Shown here piece after piece: positions 36,771 to 47,067 of a stretch of DNA of 64,000 nt. How positions within the stretch are numbered: the stretch's first letter is position 1; each line of letters begins with the position of its first letter. The translations under genes and the position numbers were made by a program. Source of the stretch: Apis mellifera (lineage: Eukaryota > Arthropoda > Insecta > Hymenoptera > Apidae); NCBI RefSeq assembly GCF_003254395.2, contig NC_037646.1, forward strand, positions 8,393,381 through 8,457,380, read 5' to 3'. The notes below the pieces were generated by a model. The model made no database searches, was not told the origin of the DNA, and saw only the letters and a program-made list of their open reading frames with translations.

Positions 36771-39700
36771 GCAACTGCAACTCGGCGACCGAGGTCATCC
36801 GGCCAGTCTCGCCTCTCTTTTTCTCTTTCACCCGTGCAGCATAGCTGCTGCCTCGGCTTTTTCACTTTCTTTCGCTCTCCCCGCCACGCTCCATCCGTGA
36901 ATTTCGCGCGCTCTATCGCCGCTTCTATTGTCGTCGGTGGATGATCGATCGAAGCGACTCTCGTTCATTACTCGTCTCTGATATTTTGGTTTTATTGGAT
37001 CAAGGGGAGTCGATGATCTTCGATCTTGAGGGGGGAAAGAAAAGTGGATCGTTCGTTGTGGATATTTTATATCGGAAATTTCAATTTTCTCGTCGAAACT
37101 CGAGTCTCTAATTTTCCCACGAAGCGAAGTTCTCTCTCGTGGACGCGGAGCGTGCTCGAGAGAAGTTTCATCATCGGCAGGATCGTCGATGAAATCGGGT
37201 TGCAGGTGGCCACTTCTTCCTCGGTCGCGGGAGACAGCTGACGGCTGATTTATTAGCGACAGCTCTACTTGCGAGCTCTCGTTCGCGCACACATTTAAAT
37301 CAAAATCTATTCTCGTCCGTTCCGAAAACGATTCGCGCGGAAAATAAGCGACAAATCGCGTTTCCTCGATAAATCTCCACGTCTCTAAATTTCACGTGAC
37401 TTTAAAATAGAGAGAAAGAGCTCCGTGTCGATTAGATATTTCCTCGTCCCAACGAGATCGACCAACTGCTCCATCGAGATCGATAAAAACTCTTTCGATT
37501 TTGAACTTTTTTTTAATTTTCCCCCCTCTCTCTCTCTCCATTTATCTGGAGGAAGATTGGAAACGCCAACATCGCCATCCACTTTTCCACGGATTCCAAG
37601 AATATTTCTGGACGGTTGTTAACGAACGATTCATTTCGCATACGCTCGGCCTTATGCGCGCGCACCGAAGAATTCGCGGGGAATGAGATTTCCGCGAATT
37701 CATTAAGGGTACCGCGCCGGTAGGCCCCTCGCGCCGGCTGCTTACATAGATGCTGAACGCTTGAAATAAATACGTGCATAAAACTTTGCGAGCGGGCAAA
37801 CAGCTGCACGGGTGCACATCGGTGCGCTGCGAATGCTAGAGATGGGATCAAGCCGCGTTTAATACCATTCCAATTCTTCTATCGAACGATCTTCGGCAAT
37901 TAACTTTCTTTTCGGAGCCCGGGTCCTCCTCAATGAAAATTAACCGCGATACACGTTCCATCTAATTTCGGGCGAATCGTTCGATGGATCCGTTCTTCTT
38001 TTTTCACGATTATGAAGAGAGAAATCGGGATGATCTCGAGATACGGATAAGGATGTCGTCGACGAATTATCGGGCGTTATCACGCGGGCATTGTTCATCG
38101 ATCTAATCGCTCGTTTCGATCCCATCTCTCCGGCACACCTGTGCACCGTGTTCACCTGACTCGCATAATCCGCCGGCTAGAATGTGTTCGCGATACACAT
38201 AGCGAGCGCTCGGTGTCCGATCGTCGAGAAGGGTACGAAGGGCGAGGAATAGAAAACCGCGCGCAAACTCTCTCTCTCTCTTTCTGCCCGTCGAATGCAT
38301 CTGGACGTGGAAAAATTTCTCCCCGTCGCAAAATTAATTATGGAATTGCACGCGTTCCATAAATTATCTCTGGCTATTAATTAAAAGCTTGAAATTCTTC
38401 GAACAAACTCGAAACTACCGTAGAGAGAGAGAGAGAGAAAAAGAAAGAAAAAGGGAGGGGAAAAAAGGAGGATGTTGAAGGAAGGCTTTCAACGCTATCG
38501 GCGCTATCGGCGATAAAACCGTATAAACTCGAAATACGAGTAATTATAAATCACATCGGTCGATGATGGGATCGAATCCATACACGGCTCGGCCGAAGCG
38601 TGAAAGTTTCGAATCGATTCGTATCGCTTAACGCTCCACGTGCAATCCCCTCGCGTTTGTCGCGTTTGGGTGTCGAAGAACAGCCAAGTTGGACGCACGT
38701 GGCCGGCCACGCGAGTTGCGAACACGCCAGAAGCGGGGGTCGCTTTCGATCTTTTATCTCCTCTTACCTCGCTCTCCTTCTCATCGAGCAGTATTAATTA
38801 ATGCCCTTAATCTCTTGATCGATGGAATTATATATATATCGATGCCAGACCTTCCATATTTTTCCCCCATTCTTCCATCTCTCGTTTTCGAATCTTCGTT
38901 CGTCGATTTTCTTCCAATCTTTCTTCTACGGGATATTTTTCATCTTCGCGATACGTCAATTTCCGTTCAACGAGCGGCGGAATGCAAATGAAAAATTGTT
39001 TACCAGGGGACGAGGAAGAGATGGTCTCCGCCGATTAGAAATTTTCCTTTCGTTCAACATTGACACGAGGCTCGGATGCGTGCATCGGGCGGCCTTGATT
39101 GCGGTCTCGTTGGCGTGTTATTCGACCAAAAAAGATGCCACCGATAGCGGAATATGATTGTTGTATGTAATTTGCGGCGAGGGGCAACCGACCGCGGTCG
39201 CGAATCTATTATTATTGCGTCGCGCTGTGTCCACTGTGTAATGCTCCCCGGTGCTTGCTATCCAACTTTCGCGATATCCCATCTCCTCGCGCGTTTATAT
39301 CTTCAATTTTTCGAACGATCCTTCGAAAAATTCTTCGAAAAACGTCGAATCTTTTTCTTCGATGAATTCTCGATCCGTGGACTTGAAACTCGGTGATGAA
39401 CGGCGATTCGAATCGGATGTAACACGTCGCGACGGCCTTCGCGCTCGTAAAAGTTGTCCGAGTATATTCGGAATAACGTTCGAGCGGAGCGGAGATCGTC
39501 CTTGCGCCAATGTTTTTTCACGACGCCAACTTTCCAAAGGGAATGTCGGATTTTACTGCTGGATCGAGAAATCCGTCGTTCCGGTTGTTTTGGGTTTGGG
39601 ATAGGCAGTGGTAGTAGTTTCACGGTAGACAGTTTATAAAGATTGGATTGCGTCTCTGGTTGCGGCAATTAACCGGTTAATCGAGCCCCTCGTGTCATTT

Positions 39701-42700
39701 CAGGAACGATGTTTATTATGGGTTGTAATTGGTTCCTTTGATTTCAGCGAGTTGGAATTTTTGTCCGCTGATTAATTTGAACGAACTTGTTTCCAGTAAT
39801 TTTATCCAGTAAATAAAATGCCTTGTATTCCCTTCTCTTCTTCCTTTTCTTTTTTTTTTCGCGCATCCATGCTCCGTTGCTACGAATAATAATCGAAAGG
39901 GGAAGAGAAAGACAGGCGGAAGAGGTTGTCAAGCTTTCTTTCGAGAAATGCAAAGAGAAAGGAAAAGGAAATATACACGGAATCGTATATATATATATGT
40001 ATACAGAATTTGCTTTACGATACTAATTAATAACCTAATCCGGGATTGGAATTGGAATTTGCCGATTCGACGAGTTTTTTCTTTTTTCTCTGATGCGCGA
40101 AAGGGGTTGTATCCTCGGGCTCGTATCGTTGTTACAAATATTAACGAGATTCGAGTGGGGTGTATAAAAGACCGCGTAAAGAAAAAAAAGAAAGAAAGAA
40201 AGAAAGAAAAATGAAGCTTCGAGCCTTTATTACCCGTAATTTCCGTGCAAGTTTATTGCCGGACCGAATACCGACTGTTATTAATATAGGGACGTTTATC
40301 TATCATTACGAGCCGTATCGGTTCGGACTTGGCTATTAATGGCAGCGCGAGATAGTATAAATTTTCGTGGATCGACGATCGAAATATAATGCGCGCGTTT
40401 GTAACCGGTATCTCTCGAGGTGTGGTGCGCGCTGATCGATGGTTCCAGCGAAAAAAATATAGGACGGGGCAGCTCGGAAGCGGCATTTATCATGCATGCG
40501 TCGAATTACGCGCGCTGATCGCGGAGGGAGCGAAGGGAATCGACGAGGAAGAGAAAAAAAGGATAGAGAGAGAGTGAGAGAGAGAGAGAGACGAAAGGGA
40601 CGAGTTTTGATTTTGGTTGCACCGGTTCTTCGTTTCGTCTTCGTGCCGCTCTAATGACACGATTTTCATGTTCTAGTTTCCATTAAACTCTTGCTTTCTT
40701 TTCTCGCGCGAACGAGATATCGAACGAGCTCATCTTTCACTCTTATTTTCGTTCGATTCACTTCGCCTTGCCTCTTTTTTTTCTTTTTCCTTTTTTTTTT
40801 TTTTTAAAGTCTCGTTATCCAACGCTCGACTCGTATAAAACCCGTGGAAATCGAGCTTTCGATTTAGGCTTCGTTTTTTTTTTTTCTTTTTTTGCACGAG
40901 ACCCGATCCCCATTTCGATCTTAATTAATGGCACGAGTTAACCATCCCTCTGGCCGAGTCCATTAACGATAATCGAGCTCAATAATCGAAATTCGATGCG
41001 AATTCGATCCCGTGACTCGCGAGAAATTGGAACAATAATCATCTCTCTCTCTCTCTCTCGATTCTTTTTTCATTTATCGTTGATTTGCGAGTTGATAAAT
41101 TGGAAAGGGGGAGAAAAAAAAGACAAAGGAACAAAGAGATTTTCACTTTCTTAGGAAATTGATTCTCGATCTCTATTTTTGCGTTTATCGCTTTCGAAGA
41201 ACGAGATCGGGATCGCGGATTCCCCTCCTATTGTTACGAGCCACGGGAATTACTTTCGCTGCTTTCGATTTTGCCACGACAACTGTGATTTAACGGAGAC
41301 AACTGTTCGAAACGATTGTCGCAAACGACTTTCATCCACTCTCGATTACCACGGCCGATCCGCCATTATTTCGGATGGGATCGACGATACGCCTTTTCAG
41401 AAAGGAAAATCGGCGATCCTCGCTTCTTCCACTTTCGTTTCAAGAGAAACGAATCCGTCGCGGTTTAATCAATCGTTCTTTCTTCCAATTATTTCTTCTT
41501 TTTTTTCTCGAATCAAAAAATCAACGATAATCAATTCTCTGCGTGTTATCTCTCTCCGATCCTTCGTCCTTCGTCCTCGATCGTTCGATCGTCGAGAAAA
41601 CGTGAACGTGACGCGATTGAATTTGAATTTTCCACATGTTGGCGCGCGCTCGTGTAAAAGTGTAATTTGAGCGTGGAAGATTAAACGAGGCCTCGCCGAC
41701 GAAAGCAGTTTCCCACTTATCGGCCGATTCACTTTCGATCGGCAGCTCGCAAACGCGTGTCGCAAATCTTTGCAATTGCCCTCAAGAAAGTAAGTGGAAA
41801 GCAGCGAGATTTATATTCTACTTTGATGTTCCCAGCAAACTTGTTGAACCTGATCTTGAATCTGGTTTACGTTCACGTTCGTGTATATGGAGCGACGTAT
41901 GGAGAACGCTCGAAGAATAATTTGAGCTACTTTTCCGGAACAATAAATAATAATGGTGATCGAAACCGGCCGGTCGAACAGAAATATAGAAAAAAATAGG
42001 TTTTGCCGCTTTTTTCTTCTTCTTCTTTTCTTCGTATAAATATAACATAACACTCTTCTTACGATACTCTTCCCTTCCACGCGATCTCCTCCACGGTTCG
42101 TTCCGCGATAAATAACGCGATGTTCCTTTTTTTTTTCTTTTTATTCTTCGATTAGACAATTATCGATTATATCTTTCCCCGGTGTGGAGAACGTAGAACG
42201 TTCCATCGTAGAACGGAACGTCTATCCTCGAAACGATCGATCGATCGATCGATCGGAATGACTTTATAAAGGCTGTTCAAAAAGGGGAAATTGAGCGTGA
42301 AAAGGTAGCAAAAAGACGCGCGGCATTGTCCATTGCGCAAAGGCCGACGAGACACGGGGTTCTCCACTTCGTCCATCCATCCTTTTCTTCATCCCGTTCC
42401 ATTTTCTCTCCGTCGAACATTCCGAACTCGTTCGTTTCGTGCTCTATTTTATAACTTGTATCTTTTCTTTCTTTTCCCCCCAAGATTTCGATTTGAGAGA
42501 GAAATTTTCTTTTATCCTCTAGGATTTTCGAATCCGGAAAAGATCGAAGGGGGATCACGAATGAAATGGAATCCGAGGAATTTCGCGGCCGCTTTTACTA
42601 CTCTCGATTCGAAATGGAGGATTTTTTTCTTTTTTCTTCTTCTTCTTTTTTTCCTCCGATCACGTGCTCGGCCTTCCGAGCCGGTAGTTTCTTTTGGGTC

Positions 42701-43078
42701 GCTCTGTACGACAACGTGTGCACGCTGCTGGCATTGAGTTGTAGTCGTAGTAGAATAGAGCAACTAACCAACTAACCACGAGACGTCAGTAGGACAGTGA
42801 AAGGCGACCTAGACCAAGTCTCTCCGGCGGCGCAACGCTGCTGGAGAACTTGACGAAGGAACGCCGATGTTTTCGTGCACGTGTGTATACGTATATATAT
42901 AATACGTGAGCACCGAGCGTTCGCGCGTGTATTGCATCTCCGGAGGCGAGCCGATCTTTCTGACCCGATCAACGGGAAATTGGGACAAGTTGCGACAATT
43001 GTCCACTCAACGACCTCTAACCATCCGTGGAACGTGTGCACTTGTTTCGCATCTGCGAATTACAACACCATGTTTATC

Positions 43079-43118
43079 GTTTATTGTTATTGTTATTGTT
43101 ATTGTTATTATTATTACT
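43079..43118 (+). repeat. (TTATTG)n / (TTA)n repeat
   Basis: Five TTATTG-type units followed by TTA triplets. A similar AT-rich, TTA/ATC-rich stretch occurs at 10656-10700. Confidence 0.85.
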
Positions 43119-43281
43119 CATCATTATCATTAGAGGAGGACGGGTTTACATAATTCATCGAGGGACGAATTTATTGGGGGCAAACAATCGTCTTGTTAGT
43201 TGGTCGGATAGCCAGATGCTCGTTTTTATGGAGGGTTAAGGACGAGTCTTTCTCTAAGTCGAATGAACGACCGATGGAAAC

Positions 43282-43285
<4 letters not shown>

Positions 43286-43317
<32 letters not shown>
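43286..43317 (+). repeat. (TA)n microsatellite
   Basis: About fifteen TA dinucleotides after GTGTG, in non-coding DNA upstream of Oatp74D. Confidence 0.95.
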
Positions 43318-43321
<4 letters not shown>

Positions 43322-46300
43322 AGATGGATAATCGAATAATATATAAATAATAAGTAAGCTGGCTCGTTTCGTCGCGGCGAGGCAAGCACGTGGGCTCCCA
43401 GCAACAGCTCTTACGAGATATTTGAGTCCCCCATTCAAGCCTACGGCAACATACCACGGCAATTTATTACCGGAAATTTCTTTTCTCGTTGCATCATACC
43501 TGGTTCCACGGGAGTCGTATCGAAATCCCCTCTCCTCCTCCTCCCCTGAAAATCGAAATCAAACGAATGTGAGAACAAGGCGATAGGAATTGATAGGAAT
43601 GGGGGGAGGGGGGAGCGTCCTCGCCATCGATTTCGATCCTCGGAATTTTTTATCCCTTTTTCTTTTATTTATATCCGAGACGGGGACGAAATACGGGATT
43701 TCTCGGGTTGGGTTGTCGATCAAATGGCGTTGATCGGCGAACGGCGAATGGTTTCACAGGTTTCCTTTTTTTCTTGTTTTTTTCCATCACCTCGATTAAT
43801 CTTTTTGAACGAGACAGAAGAGTCGAGGAGGAGGCGAGTAGCAGCCTCCTAAAATTATCCCCGATTCTACCGGTGCCGCTGATAAACAAACCGTTTTTCG
43901 TTTAAAATAACATTCGGTCCCGAATGGAACGTTCTCCTCGTGTTATCCGCCACAAGCCCGTGGATAAATATTCATAAGTCTGGAGAAAAAGCTCGACGAA
44001 GAATCGGGGAGGGATGGGAAAAACGGCGGATCTCGAATCGGATGGAAGAATTTTTTCGTCAAAAGAAAGAATTCGGGATTTGTGGATTTAGGATTTAGAG
44101 GGAAGGGAAGAATGGGATCGAGAAGGTGCGGAGAAGGTGAGAGAATGGGGACGTTCCCCCCTCCCCCTCGAAGGAGGGCGCCCTTTCGATTTCGTTCCGA
44201 TCCGAGTCGTGGATGCAGCGCGACATTGCCCTCCTTAAACGGGGAAAGTTTCGATCGGTTAATCGAGGCTCCGGTCGCTCGATCGCACGTAAGGCACGGT
44301 TTCAAATTTTCCTTATGTATGTATTTTCCAATCTAAGCAAATAAATACGCTTTGGAACGCGAGATTTTTACTTTATATATAGCAGAAGATAGAAGGATTT
44401 CTCTTCCTCATGCTTGCTTAAAATTTTAATGACTCAAGCCATCAAAGTTTATGTCGATTTGTCACGAATGGATTCCTCGCTTAGATATTGTTCTCGTCCA
44501 TACGTTGGGAACGTATAACAGGGTTCAAAGATCGAGGCAATCTCGGCCGGGGGAATTAACGACGGAGGATTTTAGAAGGAGATTAAAGAGACAATCCCAA
44601 CGAGGAACCCGTACGAAGGCCTCGTTCCTGGAACGCGTTAACCTGTTCCGGAAATAGGTCCACGTCAAAACAAACGTTAATGACAATAATTAAACTTTTT
44701 TTTTTTTCTCTTTTCTTTTTTTTCCTTTTTTCTTTTTTCTTTTTTCTTTTTTTCCATTTCCATCAAACAGCGCGGTCGCCGCGCTTTAAAGAAACGCGTG
44801 ATTTATCGTTCGACCACTTCCTGCATGGGATTAGACGTCAAGGTTACACGTTGAAGACCTCTGGGGTCGTAAAATCAACCGTTGAATTCGATTAGAAACA
44901 CGCGTGGAACAGAGAATTGTCCATTGGTTGACGGAAATCGCGAAATACCCTCGGCGTTGCGAGCGGTATTGGACGAGTTAATGGATTTACGGAAGATTGT
45001 TCCCTGGACACATGTGAGATACACCGAGGTATATACACCTATCCGAGGCAGACGCGCGACGTTTAAAACATTAACGGGTCAATGGCGCGGCGAAACGACG
45101 CTGCACCGTAAACACATTCGTATTCTTGGACAGGGTTTTCGGAGGTCGGTTACCGCGCGTGGCCAATTAACGTCGAAATAAAATCCGCTCGTGCGCCGTT
45201 CCAAAGAGTTTTATTATCATGCGCGGGGCCATTCGACAGGAAGTTTCTTCTTTGCCTCTTGAATCATTTCGATCGTTAACGAAATCGTCTCTCCCTCTCT
45301 CTCTCTCCAATCTTCTTCTTTCGTTTCGTTCGTCGCGAAAATAATATCCTGATCGAGATTACGAGTAGCGGTGCTCGAAGGATTTTCTCTCTTTTTTTCT
45401 TTTTCTCCTTTTTAAACTTTGTCCCAGAGAGAGAGAGAGTGGAGAAATTGTTGAGAAGTACTTTCGGGGCACCCGGTGTGTGGCTAGACGCGAGTTCCAG
45501 CCCGCAGACTCCTACTCGCTGTCAGTGAAAACCGCATCGATAGGATATAGTCGGTGGAATGGAACGCGAGGGAAATGAGAAAAGTCGGGCACCGATGAAA
45601 GTGAGAGGACACGAGGCTACAGGCCGTTTCAACCTTCTCGTTTCCTTTCTCGTTCCCTCGTAGCGAGGAGAAAGGATCTCTATCCGTTTCCTTCTTCTCT
45701 TTGTCCTTCTGTTTGAAAATTGAATCGTATCCTACCTAGCGATCGCTTTCTAAATAATATCGAGGAATTCCGCTATTGTTCCATAGAAAGTTCACTTTTA
45801 CTCGAAATTTCGCGGTATGGGAATGGGGGAAAAAATTGACGATTTTCTTTCTTTCTTTTTTTTTTCTTTTTTAAATAAATATATATATATATATACGTAT
45901 ATATTTATTTTTCTCTGTAAATCTTGGCGCAAGATTTGAAAAAGATGGCGGGGAATTTCATTACCCGTGGAACACAATGCTAATCGCGATTTCGCAGAGA
46001 CACAACGGACGACCGGAGAGAGACCGTTGTTATAAATAATACCGTGACGTATGTAACTTAGTTATTCAAAAATACAAAGTGCATCTCGAAAGCGTTTCGA
46101 ACGGATGATAAATAGCGACCGCGAGTTTGACGATTTATTCCTGGACACTTTTCAGCCATCTCTCTCTCTCTCTCTCTCTCCTCTCTCTCTCCCCCTCCTC
46201 CTCCTCCTCCCTCGACGATCGCCTCGTAGAGATGGTTACGCAAACGCGTAACCGACCTTTAAAAAACCGACAACAACGGATAAAGATCGCAGAAAAAAAG

Positions 46301-46594
46301 AGAAGAAGAGACTCATCGCCATCCTCCTACGAAATTCCTCGAACGTCGTGTATAATCGTGTCATCGGCATCGTACTAAATCTCGAAGCAAAAAAGGAAAA
46401 AAAAGAAAAAATTAATCATTCGACGCGTAAAAACCAAGAATGTTATTTATTTAATTTATTCCCTCGCCGAAAAATCCGAGGATCGAGGCGAGGAGGGGAT
46501 TTGACTCCTTCGTCAAATCAGGATACTCGACAAAAGATATTCATCATCGGCTGGACTGATCGGACAATTTTTTACTCTCTCCTTTTTTTCGCAG

Positions 46595-46746
46595 GTTGAC
46601 CGTTCGAATGGAAGTCGTTTGAGCGGTCGAGAGGATCCTCCCACGAGGAAGAATCCCGGTTAGAGAGCGAAGAGAGCTGCGAGGAGAGAGAGGGAGAGGG
46701 AGAAGAGGAAGACACAGGGTAGCGGATCGGTAATAATCGAGACACG
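46595..46746 (+). other. Oatp74D: Oatp74D spliced 5' UTR segment
   Basis: The sequence ctcctttttttcgcag ending at 46594 is a textbook splice acceptor 152 nt before the start codon. The purine-rich stretch after it has no in-frame ATG upstream of 46747. The natural reading is that the first coding exon begins at 46595 with untranslated sequence, so the transcript has at least one upstream non-coding exon. Transcription starting nearby is the alternative; I see no TATA or clear initiator here. Confidence 0.7.
46608..46622 (+). promoter_or_regulatory. Upstream ORF in the Oatp74D 5' UTR
   Basis: An ATG at 46608 in the leader opens a four-codon frame (Met-Glu-Val-Val) and stops at TGA 46620-46622, 124 nt before the real start. 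It has A at -3 (TCGAATGG) and G at +4, so ribosomes could recognise it. Short uORFs of this kind can lower translation of the main frame. The effect is inferred. Confidence 0.5.
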
Positions 46747-47067
46747 ATGGCGGGCGAGGACACGCAAATGTTGGCGAACGGAAACGTGGAGGCGCTCACG
46801 ATAATTCCACCGAAGATGGCGAACGGGAACGGGCTGATCTGCGGGAAGCAGCAGCACAACAACAATGGGTCGATACCTAATGGAAAGTTGCACGAAATAA
46901 CAGCGGCGGAAAACGGGAAATTGATCATGTCCGACGAGAAGTCGAGCAGCCTTCACACGGAGTTCGACGATGCCGATGTGTCTTGCGGCTGGGGCCCGTG
47001 CAGGCCACACTGGCTTCAATATTTCGCCACGAAGCAGGCCTTCCTTGTCACTTTCTGCATCACCTGG
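46747..47067 (+). CDS. Oatp74D: Oatp74D coding exon 1
   Basis: Residues 1-107. The first 85 or so residues are a hydrophilic, Asn/Gly/Lys-rich cytoplasmic tail with a di-acidic stretch (EFDDADVSCGWG) just before the membrane. The first half of membrane segment 1 (FLVTFCITW) ends the exon. The donor TGG|GTTGGT at 47068 is weak but is the one that keeps frame: exon 2 then supplies Val-Leu-Gln-Gly. Reading through instead gives a stop at 47080-47082. Confidence 0.92.

Larger units (their letters stand above)
34001..36950. other. CpG-rich region with duplicated element and isolated splice donor
   Basis: Less repetitive than its surroundings. It contains a strong donor-like CTAG|GTACGT at 34352 that lies inside a GGTACG/CGTACC hairpin, the (CTAC)n run, and both copies of the IWDxPQLRTCR-type element. 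Unannotated exons of a + strand transcript are possible. Confidence 0.4.
36951..46594. other. Non-coding, upstream of Oatp74D
   Basis: Probably the 3' part of the first Oatp74D intron, or upstream intergenic DNA. It holds (TA)n and (TTATTG)n repeats, T-rich runs (44697-44755) and a hairpin at 38338-38362. A frame at 44873-45181 has balanced residue composition but no recognised family. Confidence 0.6.

Noticed and set aside
42189..42222. GAACGTTCC and GGAACG words resembling a heat-shock element
   Set aside because: The GAA/TTC pentamers are not contiguous at the spacing needed; only a 7-bp inverted repeat remains.
44280..44300. TAAGGCACG resembling the start of miR-124
   Set aside because: The match ends after nine bases and no fold-back arm is present.
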